A DNA stretch of 24,111 nt from Bacteroidales bacterium (GCA_016926235.1 JAFGOZ010000619.1:1-24111); one strand, 5' to 3'; shown: positions 1 to 8,378, counted from the first letter of the stretch. Made by a program: numbers and translations. The notes: generated from the sequence alone by a model not told the origin.

Positions 1-80
1 GTCCCTACGGGACTGTCCCGTTAGGGACAAAATATTGGTAGCACAAAAATGACCTGGGGTCATTAAAGTCCCGTAGGGAT
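1..80. repeat. REP-like hairpin repeat cluster, left end
   Basis: Three small hairpins are visible. Unit A (1-13) is GTCCCTACGGGAC, a 5-bp stem around TAC. A reversed unit B (14-29) has TGTCCC and GGGACA arms around GTTA. A reversed unit A (68-80) is GTCCCGTAGGGAT, ending in a G-T pair. Bases 32-40 (ATATTGGTA) are the reverse complement of TACCAATAT found beside the right-end repeat. The layout resembles REP/BIME elements, which are spread by RAYT transposases in other bacteria. No transposase is present here, so that assignment is inference. The remaining bases up to the first gene (81-209) are AT-rich, with one promoter-like box. Confidence 0.75.
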
Positions 81-175
81 GGCATATAAATAAAGGCATT
101 TTATAATTTCATAAAATATTTAATCGGACAGTAGTGTTTTATTTTATAAGGTATCGCCTTTATTTATTATTGTTG

Positions 176-183
176 TATTTTTG
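176..183 (+). promoter_or_regulatory. Putative Bacteroidota -7 box of ychF
   Basis: TATTTTTG fits the TAnnTTTG -7 consensus of Bacteroidota primary-sigma promoters at every defined base. It lies 26 bases before the ychF ATG. No convincing TTTG -33 element sits about 19 bases upstream, so the call rests on the -7 box and its position. The AT-rich context makes chance matches possible. Confidence 0.45.
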
Positions 184-209
184 TTTTTTATAAATATAAA
201 AAGGATTAT

Positions 210-1307
210 ATGGCTTTACAGTGTGGAATAATAGGGATAACGAATATTGGAAAGACAACGCTTTTCAATTGTATGTCAAAAACAAAGGCTGAGTCCTCAA
301 GTTATGCTTTCAGTTCTAATAAATCGAATATAAGTATAGTAGAGGTGCCGGATAGCAGGCTGGCAAAGTTAGCTAACCTGGTAAATCCTGCTAAAATAAC
401 TCCTGCAACTGTTGAAATTGTTGATATCCCAGGACTTACTAAAGGATCTAGCAAAGGAGAAGGAGTAGGGAATCAATTTCTTTCAGATATTCGAAACTGT
501 GATGCATTAATACATGTATTAAGATGTTTTGATGACGATAATCTTGCTCATATAGATGGTTCTATAGACCCAATAAGGGATAAAGAAACGGTTGATTTTG
601 AGCTACAAGTGAAAGACCTGGAATCTGTTGAGAAGAAATTTGTTCGTCTTGAAAAAATGCTGAAAGCCGGAGATAAAGATGCTAAAAAAGGAATTGAAGT
701 ACTAAACAAATGTAAAGCCCACCTCGAAAACTTTGAAAACATAAGGACATTGGGATTAACTGAGGAGGAACAAAAACATATTGATGATTTGTTCTTATTG
801 ACTATTAAACCAGTTTTGTATGTGTGTAATGTCGATGAAAATGCTGTACTCGATGGGAATGATTATGTGAATAGGGTGAAGGAAGCAGTGAAGAATGAGA
901 AAACTGAAGTGCTTACAATTGCTGCAAAACTTGAAGCTGAGATTTCCGAGTTAGAATCTGAGGAAGATCGTATGGAATTTTTAAAGGATGTAGGCCTTTC
1001 AGAACCTAGTGTTAATCTGCTTATTCGGTCAGCATATTTTTTGTTGGATTATATTTCATTTTTTACTGCAGGTCCAAAAGAAGTGCGTGCCTGGACAATA
1101 AGAAGGGATTCTGCCGCACCACAGGCTGCAGGAGCAATACATAGTGATCTGGAAAGAGGATTTATTCGTTCGGAAGTTATAAAATACGACGACTATGTGA
1201 AGCTTGGATCTGAAAATGCTTGCAAAGAAGCAGGTAAATTGCACGTGGAAGGCAAATCCTATATTGTTCAGGATGGAGATGTAATGCATATACGATTTAA
1301 CGTATAA
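210..1307 (+). CDS. ychF: Redox-regulated ATPase YchF (OLA1 family)
   Basis: Cytosolic P-loop NTPase of the Obg-related YchF/OLA1 family, which prefers ATP and associates with ribosomes and stress responses. At 365 residues it is the usual family length. The P-loop is near residues 7-18 (GITNIGKTTLFN), G3 is DIPGL, and G4 is NVDE rather than the NKxD of true GTPases, as expected for an ATP-preferring member. The conserved GNQFLSDIR and HVLRCF segments are present. The C-terminal TGS domain runs through TAGPKEVRAWTI to the end. Oddities are T for S in GKST and a poorly conserved switch I: YAFSSNKSN stands where the family usually has FPFCTIEPN. The ATG follows an A-rich AAAAAGG stretch. The stop codon TAA shares one base with the next ATG, suggesting translational coupling to the peptidase gene. 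Confidence 0.95.
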   Translation: MALQCGIIGITNIGKTTLFNCMSKTKAESSSYAFSSNKSNISIVEVPDSRLAKLANLVNPAKITPATVEIVDIPGLTKGSSKGEGVGNQFLSDIRNCDALIHVLRCFDDDNLAHIDGSIDPIRDKETVDFELQVKDLESVEKKFVRLEKMLKAGDKDAKKGIEVLNKCKAHLENFENIRTLGLTEEEQKHIDDLFLLTIKPVLYVCNVDENAVLDGNDYVNRVKEAVKNEKTEVLTIAAKLEAEISELESEEDRMEFLKDVGLSEPSVNLLIRSAYFLLDYISFFTAGPKEVRAWTIRRDSAAPQAAGAIHSDLERGFIRSEVIKYDDYVKLGSENACKEAGKLHVEGKSYIVQDGDVMHIRFNV

Positions 1308-4300
1308 TGAAATATTTGGCTCTCATAAGCTTATGGCTGTTGTTTTTACCAGGATTGTTTTCTCAAAACGAGAAGCAGGATCCTGTTAGTAATGCTTATG
1401 CTATTTTGGATTCAATTGGGGAAGTTTGTTTTACTTTTGTAATAAGTTCACATTCCCAATTGGAATATTTAACAAGGGTAGTTTCAATTGACAAGGTAAA
1501 CAGAGATACTGTTACTGCTTATGCAAATAAGGATGAATTCACTAATTTTTTGAAATATAAATTGCCATTTCGGCTTGTAAACCTGTCTTCTCAGCGTGGT
1601 GATATAAAGACGGGCATGCGTTTAAAAGGTATATGGAATTGGGATACTTATCCAACTTATACTGAATATGATTCCATGATGACTCAGTTTGAGGAAGATT
1701 ACCCGGATATGTGCAAAATATATTCTATTGGGACTCTTAGTAGCGGAAGGGAATTATTATTTGCCCATCTATCAAGCAATATAAATCAAAATATTTCAAA
1801 GCCTCAATTTATGTATTCTGCTACGATTCATGGGGATGAGACTACAGGTTATGTATTAATGTTGAGGCTTATATATTATTTATTGTCTGAGTACGGAGTA
1901 AATGACCAGGTAACACACCTGATGGATAGTCTGGATATTTGGATTAATCCATTAACAAACCCGGATGGTACTTATGCAGGGGGAAACAATACTTTAAGTG
2001 GTGCACACAGGGGTAATGCAAATTACGTTGATTGTAATCGTAATTTTCCAGATCCTCAAGATGGCCAGCATCCTGATGGTTATGCGTGGCAACCTGAGGT
2101 CATTGCTATGATGAATTTTACTGATACCATGCGTTTTATTCTAAGTGCAAACTTTCATGGTGGAGCAGAAGTTATTAATTATCCCTGGGATACATGGTAC
2201 AGAAGGCATGCGGATGATGCCTGGTTACAGAACATTTCACGTCGATATGCGGATTCAGCCCATGCAAATAGTCCAGCTGGTTATCTAACTGATCTCAATA
2301 ATGGCATTACCAATGGTTATGACTGGTACACGATAAGTGGAGGAAAACAGGATTATATGACTTATTTCAAACGCTGCCGTGAGATTACCATGGAGATTTC
2401 TGAAACAAAAATGGTAAGTGCCTCATCATTACCTAATTATTGGAGCTATAACAGAGCGTCATTCCTTGGATATATGGAATATGCGTTAAAGGGTTTATAT
2501 GGGGTTGTCCATGATGAAGAAGGTAACTACATAAATGCTGAAATCGGAGTAGAAGGTTTAGATGTGGATATTGATCATTCCTCTGTTTATTCAGATTCAA
2601 CAGATGGACGCTTCTATCGCATGTTATTGCCCGGCTCATACAATATTTCTGCAATTGCAGATGGATTCTCTCCCCGGTTATTTTCCGGGGTTACAATAGT
2701 TGATAGTGCTCGTACCTTTCTGGATATAACCATGTTCAGATCAAGAGATTATATTTTTGCAGGAACTGTAGTGGAAACTCAAAATGGATATCCTATCCCT
2801 CAGGCAAGGGTTCAAATTATGAATATTGAATCCACACCTGTTTTTACTGATGAAAATGGAAAATTTGAGATCCCTGGCATTCAGCCGGATTCATATTATG
2901 TAAAAGTCTCCAGACCAGAGTTTTTAAATCAGTTTTTTGATATTACAATTACTGAAGTTGATACTGTGGAAGATTTTACATTAAGCCGTACAGATGCCAT
3001 GAGCTTTGAGTATGGGATGATAGATACTATGTTTGATAATTCAGGTACACATCCATGGATAATCGATTCATTAATATATGAAGAAGGATGGTATTCTATT
3101 AGTTCAGATCAAATATCGGATGAGGATTCTTCGATAATTGAAATATCTGCACAATCAGTAGAAGATGATAGCGTATCTTTTTTTGTCAAGGTGCAGAGCG
3201 AGGGTCTTATGGATTTTCTAAATTTTTACATCGATGGAAGCCTTAGGGATCAATGGTCTGGAGAGCAAGCCTGGCAGTATGTGTCATACCCGGTAACTGG
3301 AGGACACCATACGTATAAATGGAAATATATTAAAGATGAAGTTACAAGTTATGGTCTCGACAGAGCATGGATCGACTATATTATACTACCAAAGCGGATT
3401 GTTGATAAAGTAAATGTTGATGGTTTTGTTTATGATTCGAATAGCATGAACCCTCTATCTGGAGCAACAGTTAAGTATATTGCAGATAGTGTATACGAGC
3501 AAACTACCGACATTACAGGATATTATAATTTTCCCGGAATACCGGCAGGAGTGTATTATTATGCCATAAAATATGATGATTATGATTCTATAAGTGGTTT
3601 TATTAATGTTGAATCTGTCAATATTTCAAAATCATTTTACCTTAAAAGACTAATAGATTTAAAAGGATTGGTTGTAAATGAGCAAAATGATGAGGTAATT
3701 GAGGGGGCTAATATTACAATATCAGGTGAGGTTTCTGCGAACATTTCTACCGGCGCAGACGGTACTTTCCGGTTATTTAAAATTCCTCAGGGGAATTATC
3801 ATTTTAATATAAACAATGAAGGATACCAAGACTTCTTATCAAGCAGGTATATAGGTCTTTATGATACGTTTATCCGGTTTAGCATAACACCTTTATTTAC
3901 CATTGATTTTGAAAATGAACTTCCGGAAAATATTGTACAAAATGCAGGGATCGCTGAATGGTATAGAGATTCATTGAATTCATATGAGGGCATGTATTCA
4001 TTACGGTCTGGTATGATTAGTGACAATGATTCATCTGTTTTTATTCTTGGGCCACTTGATGTGATATCTGATGGCGAGTTGAGATTCTATTTAAAAACTT
4101 CTACTGAAGCCGATGGGGATAAGATTGAGTTTTATATAAATGGTTCACTGCAATATATTGAATCAGGAGAAAATGAATGGTCGTTACATGAGTACCCAAT
4201 CTATAAAGGCATTAATGATTTGAAATGGGTATATGTTAAGAATGATTTGTTGACATTTGGAGAAGACGCTGTTTGGATTGATTTTATAACCATGCCACAG

Positions 4301-4603
4301 ATTGATACTATAAAAAATAAGTATGAAGATAGTATTCCGGATAAGGGTGTAAAGCTTATTGTTTATCCAAATCCGGTTGATGGGAATGCATCGGTTTCAT
4401 TACAATTATCAAGAGATTCTTATGTCATTATAAAAATTTATAACCTTTGTGGCAGCGAAGTTTGGAGTTATACACATGAAGCATTAACAAGAGGAATATA
4501 TGATGTTCCTTTACCTGTTACTTCATTATCAAAAGGCATGTATATATGCAAGATTAAAACAATCTTTGGTATTGAAAGTATTAAATTTATTAAAATAGAG
4601 TAA
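1307..4603 (+). CDS. Secreted M14 zinc carboxypeptidase with T9SS sorting domain
   Basis: A large exported metallopeptidase (1098 residues) predicted to trim C-terminal residues from peptides at the cell surface or outside. Residues 1-19 are a signal peptide ending before QNEKQ. The M14 domain covers about 115-395, with zinc ligands H175 and E178 (HGDE) and H284 (NFHGG), substrate-binding N244-R245 (DCNRNF), and catalytic E363 (ITMEIS). All key residues are present, so it should be active. Carboxypeptidase-regulatory-like beta sandwiches follow at about 396-475 and 480-560, then a beta-rich module (566-696), two more sandwiches (704-864), and a second copy of the beta-rich module (865-1000). 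A T9SS type A sorting domain with VYPNPV ends the protein (about 1014-1098). The ATG overlaps the ychF stop. Its substrate cannot be told from sequence. Confidence 0.92.
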   Translation: MKYLALISLWLLFLPGLFSQNEKQDPVSNAYAILDSIGEVCFTFVISSHSQLEYLTRVVSIDKVNRDTVTAYANKDEFTNFLKYKLPFRLVNLSSQRGDIKTGMRLKGIWNWDTYPTYTEYDSMMTQFEEDYPDMCKIYSIGTLSSGRELLFAHLSSNINQNISKPQFMYSATIHGDETTGYVLMLRLIYYLLSEYGVNDQVTHLMDSLDIWINPLTNPDGTYAGGNNTLSGAHRGNANYVDCNRNFPDPQDGQHPDGYAWQPEVIAMMNFTDTMRFILSANFHGGAEVINYPWDTWYRRHADDAWLQNISRRYADSAHANSPAGYLTDLNNGITNGYDWYTISGGKQDYMTYFKRCREITMEISETKMVSASSLPNYWSYNRASFLGYMEYALKGLYGVVHDEEGNYINAEIGVEGLDVDIDHSSVYSDSTDGRFYRMLLPGSYNISAIADGFSPRLFSGVTIVDSARTFLDITMFRSRDYIFAGTVVETQNGYPIPQARVQIMNIESTPVFTDENGKFEIPGIQPDSYYVKVSRPEFLNQFFDITITEVDTVEDFTLSRTDAMSFEYGMIDTMFDNSGTHPWIIDSLIYEEGWYSISSDQISDEDSSIIEISAQSVEDDSVSFFVKVQSEGLMDFLNFYIDGSLRDQWSGEQAWQYVSYPVTGGHHTYKWKYIKDEVTSYGLDRAWIDYIILPKRIVDKVNVDGFVYDSNSMNPLSGATVKYIADSVYEQTTDITGYYNFPGIPAGVYYYAIKYDDYDSISGFINVESVNISKSFYLKRLIDLKGLVVNEQNDEVIEGANITISGEVSANISTGADGTFRLFKIPQGNYHFNINNEGYQDFLSSRYIGLYDTFIRFSITPLFTIDFENELPENIVQNAGIAEWYRDSLNSYEGMYSLRSGMISDNDSSVFILGPLDVISDGELRFYLKTSTEADGDKIEFYINGSLQYIESGENEWSLHEYPIYKGINDLKWVYVKNDLLTFGEDAVWIDFITMPQIDTIKNKYEDSIPDKGVKLIVYPNPVDGNASVSLQLSRDSYVIIKIYNLCGSEVWSYTHEALTRGIYDVPLPVTSLSKGMYICKIKTIFGIESIKFIKIE

Positions 4604-4693
4604 GTTTCTATTGAAATTGAATATTAAGAGATAGCGGTCATTGTTTGTTAATATTGTTAATAGTTTATTCCTTCCCTGTTTTATTTTTAGACT

Positions 4694-4701
4694 TATATTT
4701 G
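4694..4701 (+). promoter_or_regulatory. Putative -7 box of the phosphatase-like gene
   Basis: TATATTTG matches TAnnTTTG and ends 29 bases before the ATG at 4731, giving a leader of about 20-25 bases. It lies in the 127-base gap after the peptidase gene, which shows no strong terminator hairpin. A -33 TTTG at the expected spacing is not evident. Confidence 0.5.
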
Positions 4702-4730
4702 CACGAGTTGAAGTACTATAAGGAAAACAT

Positions 4731-6377
4731 ATGAAGAGAGTGTTTTTATTTGTTTATTGGTGGATTACAGTAATGAGTATTTGTGCGCAGGAAACACATT
4801 TTTTTACTCCGGAGAAACCAAAATTAATTGTTGGGGTAGTAGTGCAGCAAATGCGCTATGATTATATTCAAAGATACTGGGAAAAACTGGGAGAAGATGG
4901 TTTTAAAAGATTGATTAATGAAGGCGCTTTATGTAAGAATGCAAACTATAATTATGCATTTACACAATCAGCTTCCGGACATGCAACCATTGTAACAGGG
5001 ACAAATCCTGCTGTACATGGAATTATAAGCGACACGTGGTATTCACGATTGAAAAAAACAAATATGGGAGCAGTTAGTGATAATGATTACAAAACAATAG
5101 GGGGAAATTATAATGCAGGTAATGTTTCCCCCAAAAACCTAATGACTAGTACTTTTACGGATGAACTCAGGCTGGCAAGTTATTTTAGTTCAAAGATTAT
5201 TTCAATTTCTTTAGATGGCCCGTCTGCTGTGTTGCTTTCAGGACATATTTCTAATGCAGCTTATTGGTATGATGACCATACGGGTAATTGGATATCTTCA
5301 TCCTACTATATGGACAGTCTCCCTGCATGGGTGAATGCGTTCAATCAGAGAACGTTTGCTGATGTTTACCTGGAGAGGGAATGGAATACTACATATCCAA
5401 TTAGTAAATATCTTGAGAGTCTTTATGATGGCAATGAATATGAAATTGGTATTAAAAATCAGAAAGTCTTTCCATATGATCTGGAATCATTGGCTAAAAA
5501 AGGAAGGAAACAAGGTGAGTATTCCATTTTAAAATACACTCCTTTTGGGAATATGTATACCAAAGATATGGCTATTAGTGCTATAATGAATGAGGAGCTT
5601 GGGAAAGACGAAGCGACAGATGTTTTAATGGTTAGTTTTGCTGCTACTGAGTACATTGGCAATGTTTTTGGACCTACATCAATAGAAATGGAGGATGCGA
5701 TTATACGATTAGATCAGGATATTGCCCACTTACTTAAATTTCTTGATGAACAAATTGGAAAGAAAAACTTGCTGGTATTTTTAACCTCTGATAACGGTAT
5801 GGCTTATAATCCACAATATCTGATTGATTTAAATATGCCTGCTGGAAGTTTTCTGCCAAACAAAACGATATATCTTCTGCAAAGTTATCTTCGGGCCTTG
5901 TATGGAACAGGTGAATGGGTTGAAACTTATATGAATAAACAGATCTATTTGAACAGGACATTAATTGAAGATTCAAAAATTCCATTGGAAGAAATACAGA
6001 TGAAATCTGCCCAGTTCCTGTTGCAATTTAATACGATTGCAAATGCGGTAACCTCTCAAACATTGGAAACAACCAATTTTTCAAGTGGTGTTTTTCAAAA
6101 GATGCAAAACAGTTTTAACCAGGAAAGATCAGGAGATATTTTAATAAACCTTAGACCTGGCTGGGTTGAAAAATCTCCGGATAAAGTATCTGAACACAAT
6201 TCCCCCTATACCTACGATACTCATGTGCCGTTAATATTTTACGGTTGGAAGATAACTCATAAAAGCATAGAGGATTTTGTGGATGTTGCTGATATTGCAC
6301 CAACTGTATCTATGTTACTGGATATTCCTTTCCCAAACGGTTTTACAGGGAAACCAATTATGATGCTTACAAAATAA
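4731..6377 (+). CDS. PafA-like alkaline phosphatase homologue, probably catalytically inactive
   Basis: Exported, full-length member of the alkaline phosphatase superfamily (548 residues), with a signal peptide at 1-19. The fold is well kept: IVGVVVQQMRYDY, SASGHATIVTG, NPAVHGI, EYIGNVFGP, RLDQDI, TSDNG and YDTHVPLIFYG all line up with PafA-type phosphatases. Using my recollection of the PafA active site, the zinc ligand D38 is Q39 here, D305 is E307, H309 is N311 and H353 is N355. N100 is D101, and the phosphate-contacting K162 and R164 are D162 and P164. The nucleophile position is S80 instead of T79, while D354 and H489 remain. With most metal and phosphate ligands gone, a dead or repurposed enzyme is likely. 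A promoter-like box suggests separate transcription. It converges on murI with 21 bases between stops. Confidence 0.85.
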   Translation: MKRVFLFVYWWITVMSICAQETHFFTPEKPKLIVGVVVQQMRYDYIQRYWEKLGEDGFKRLINEGALCKNANYNYAFTQSASGHATIVTGTNPAVHGIISDTWYSRLKKTNMGAVSDNDYKTIGGNYNAGNVSPKNLMTSTFTDELRLASYFSSKIISISLDGPSAVLLSGHISNAAYWYDDHTGNWISSSYYMDSLPAWVNAFNQRTFADVYLEREWNTTYPISKYLESLYDGNEYEIGIKNQKVFPYDLESLAKKGRKQGEYSILKYTPFGNMYTKDMAISAIMNEELGKDEATDVLMVSFAATEYIGNVFGPTSIEMEDAIIRLDQDIAHLLKFLDEQIGKKNLLVFLTSDNGMAYNPQYLIDLNMPAGSFLPNKTIYLLQSYLRALYGTGEWVETYMNKQIYLNRTLIEDSKIPLEEIQMKSAQFLLQFNTIANAVTSQTLETTNFSSGVFQKMQNSFNQERSGDILINLRPGWVEKSPDKVSEHNSPYTYDTHVPLIFYGWKITHKSIEDFVDVADIAPTVSMLLDIPFPNGFTGKPIMMLTK

Positions 6378-6398
6378 AAAGGTTATTTCAAATAAAAA

Positions 6399-7223
6399 TT
6401 ATAGTGGCAGGTGTTTTGATTTCACTTCTTTTCCAAAAAAAATACTGGCATGTGAATCAAATACTTCTGTTGAATCGGTTGTAAGGAATTCATGCTCACC
6501 ATTTTTTGAGCAATTTTGTTCTATTTCCGGGTGTCTGTCGAGATAATCCTTTAGACTTTTAGCTAATATTTCATCCTGGGAAATGACTTTAATATTTTCT
6601 GGTACAGATTTAAGGATTTTTTGTATCATTAAAGGATAATGTGTACAAGCTAACAATATAGTATCTATTCTGGAATCCTTTTCCAGTAATATATTAATAT
6701 CCTTCTGGATAAAGAAATCGGCACCATCACCTGAATGTTCGTTATTTTCAACGAGGGGAACCCACATAGGACAGGCATGTTGATATACCTTAACTTCGGG
6801 GAAGAATTTCTCAATTTCGATAGGGTAGGAGTTAGACATAATAGTCCCGGTGGTGCCAAGAATACCTAAGTGTTTTGTTTTCGAAAAATTTCCGATTATT
6901 TCGGTTGTAGGGCGTAAAACTCCAAGAACTCTCCTGTTGGGGTATAGTTTTGGCAGGTCTTTTTGTTGGATTGTTCGTAAAGCTTTTGCTGAAGCTGTAT
7001 TGCATGCCAGAATTATGAGATGGCAGTTATGGTCAAATAACTTTTTAACACATTCAAGTGTAAATTGATAAACTGATTCAAAAGAGCGGGTACCATATGG
7101 AGTTCGTGCATTATCACCGAGATACAGATAATCATATCCAGGCAGTGCTCGTATGATTTCTTTAAGAATGGTTAAACCACCGAGTCCTGAGTCGAATACA
7201 CCTATGGGCTGTTTTTTATTCAT
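6399..7223 (-). CDS. murI: Glutamate racemase MurI
   Basis: Converts L-glutamate to D-glutamate for peptidoglycan. With the start at 7223 the protein has 274 residues, normal for the family. It begins MNKKQPIGVFDSGLGGL, with proton-relay D11-S12. The two catalytic cysteines are C74 in ACNTAS and C193 in LACTHYP, and the GDNARTPYG loop is present. An upstream in-frame ATG at 7253 would add ten residues (MVFLFLYTVN), but that codon lies inside the terminator hairpin at 7244-7270, so the 7223 ATG is preferred. It is the last gene of the minus-strand envelope block but is separated from it by that terminator, so expression needs read-through or an internal promoter that I could not identify. Confidence 0.95.
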   Translation of the reverse strand: MNKKQPIGVFDSGLGGLTILKEIIRALPGYDYLYLGDNARTPYGTRSFESVYQFTLECVKKLFDHNCHLIILACNTASAKALRTIQQKDLPKLYPNRRVLGVLRPTTEIIGNFSKTKHLGILGTTGTIMSNSYPIEIEKFFPEVKVYQHACPMWVPLVENNEHSGDGADFFIQKDINILLEKDSRIDTILLACTHYPLMIQKILKSVPENIKVISQDEILAKSLKDYLDRHPEIEQNCSKNGEHEFLTTDSTEVFDSHASIFFGKEVKSKHLPL

Positions 7224-7236
7224 GTTAACCGTATAT

Positions 7237-7270
7237 AAAAAAAGAAAGACCATCTTTTTGATGGCCTTTC
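7237..7270 (-). terminator. Intrinsic terminator between second ompH gene and murI
   Basis: On the minus strand, GAAAGGCCATC (7270-7260) pairs with GATGGTCTTTC (7254-7244) around an AAAAA loop. This gives an 11-bp stem with one G-U pair, followed by a run of seven T (7243-7237). It begins 17 bases after the stop codon of the second OmpH gene and ends 13 bases before the murI ATG. This is the clearest terminator in the window. Confidence 0.85.
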
Positions 7271-7287
7271 AATATTTTAAAACAGTG

Positions 7288-7806
7288 TTATTTTACTCCT
7301 AATTTTGCTTTTACTTTTGCCATCAGATCTTCTGAATCTTCTGCCCAATAAACAACAGCTCCGGTCCCTGTGTCAAATACATAAGTAAAACCATTTTCCC
7401 TTGCTACGTCTTTTACTGCTTTTTGGGCTTTATCAATAATAGGCTGGAAAAGTTCATTTCTCTGATTCTCTATTTCCTCCTGAGCAGTATATTGAAACTC
7501 CTGAATTCTTTGTTGAAGATCCTGAAGTTCATTTTCTTTAGCTTTTCTTACCAAATCTGTATAGTTTTTTTGTTCCTGTAAATATTTCTGATATTTATTA
7601 TTAAACTCTACTTGCATTATTTCAAGTTGATCTTCAAATTCTTTAGCGATGCGCTGAATTTTTGCCTGGGCGCTATCTGTTTCAGGCATTGCTGCCAATA
7701 ATTCCTGGGAATTTATATGTCCTAATTTTGGGCTCTTCTGAGCATAACTATTCGTTAAAGTCACAACTAATGCAACCAGTAAAAGATAAATACTTACTCT
7801 TTTCAT
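7288..7806 (-). CDS. OmpH/Skp family periplasmic chaperone (second copy)
   Basis: Periplasmic holdase of the OmpH/Skp family (172 residues), expected to keep unfolded outer-membrane proteins soluble on their way to BamA. Residues 1-22 form a signal peptide ending NSYAQ. Next comes GHINSQELLAAMPE, the usual OmpH opening strand. A long charged coiled-coil region (about 45-120) matches the tentacle helices of Skp. The C-terminal strand segment is GFTYVFDTGTGAVVYW. It lies 35 bases downstream of the first copy and is clearly paralogous to it, and tandem OmpH pairs after bamA are common in Bacteroidota. A strong terminator follows. Whether the two copies form mixed trimers cannot be judged. Confidence 0.92.
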   Translation of the reverse strand: MKRVSIYLLLVALVVTLTNSYAQKSPKLGHINSQELLAAMPETDSAQAKIQRIAKEFEDQLEIMQVEFNNKYQKYLQEQKNYTDLVRKAKENELQDLQQRIQEFQYTAQEEIENQRNELFQPIIDKAQKAVKDVARENGFTYVFDTGTGAVVYWAEDSEDLMAKVKAKLGVK

Positions 7807-7841
7807 TGGATAATAATTAAAATTTTTACAAATGTATACAA

Positions 7842-8357
7842 TTAATTTTTATAACCTAATTTTTCTAGCACCATATCGCTTTTATCATTCTTCGGATTTG
7901 AGTAAAGAATATTTGGTCCTCCTGCAGTATCGAAAATGATTGCATATCCGCCTTCAATTGCAATTTCTTTTACAGCATTGTAAACCTCATCCTGTATAGG
8001 CTTAACCAGTTCCTGGCGTTTTTTGTATAATTCACCTTCCTGACCAAAATATTTCTTTTGCAAATCTTTAACCTGCTTTTCTTTCTGTACAATTTCTTCT
8101 TCTTTCTTTGCTTTCATTTCTTCAGAAAGCAAGACTTTTTCAGATTGGTAATCTTTATACATTTTTTCCACTTCCTGGTATTTTTGTTCAATTTCTTTTT
8201 GCCAGTCAGCAGAAATTTCATCTAATTTATCCTGTGCTGCTTTATATGCTGGTATATTAGCCAGGATGTACTCACTGTCAACATATGCAAACTTTTGTGC
8301 AAAACTTATTGTTGTTGATAGTAAAAAAACCGTAATGATTGATATTATATTTTTCAT
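7842..8357 (-). CDS. OmpH/Skp family periplasmic chaperone (first copy)
   Basis: 171-residue Skp-type chaperone. The signal peptide is about residues 1-20 (MKNIISIITVFLLSTTISFA), followed by QKFAYVDSEYILANIPAY, the family's conserved start. A lysine- and glutamate-rich coiled coil spans about 40-115 (EVEKMYKDYQSEK and following). A terminal segment GGYAIIFDTAGGPNILYS completes the body domain. It starts 21 bases after the bamA stop and so is probably in the same transcript. The functional link is established for the family: Skp delivers unfolded beta-barrel proteins to the BAM complex. Confidence 0.93.
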   Translation of the reverse strand: MKNIISIITVFLLSTTISFAQKFAYVDSEYILANIPAYKAAQDKLDEISADWQKEIEQKYQEVEKMYKDYQSEKVLLSEEMKAKKEEEIVQKEKQVKDLQKKYFGQEGELYKKRQELVKPIQDEVYNAVKEIAIEGGYAIIFDTAGGPNILYSNPKNDKSDMVLEKLGYKN

Positions 8358-8378
8358 AATCGTAAGTTTTAGAAGTTA

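Noticed and set aside
6378..6398. Terminator between the phosphatase-like gene and murI
   Set aside because: TTATTT and AAATAA can pair, but the stem is short and all A-T with almost no loop, so it is too weak to call.
7224..7253. Upstream ATG extending MurI by ten residues
   Set aside because: It lies inside the terminator hairpin, and the residues are not part of the racemase fold.
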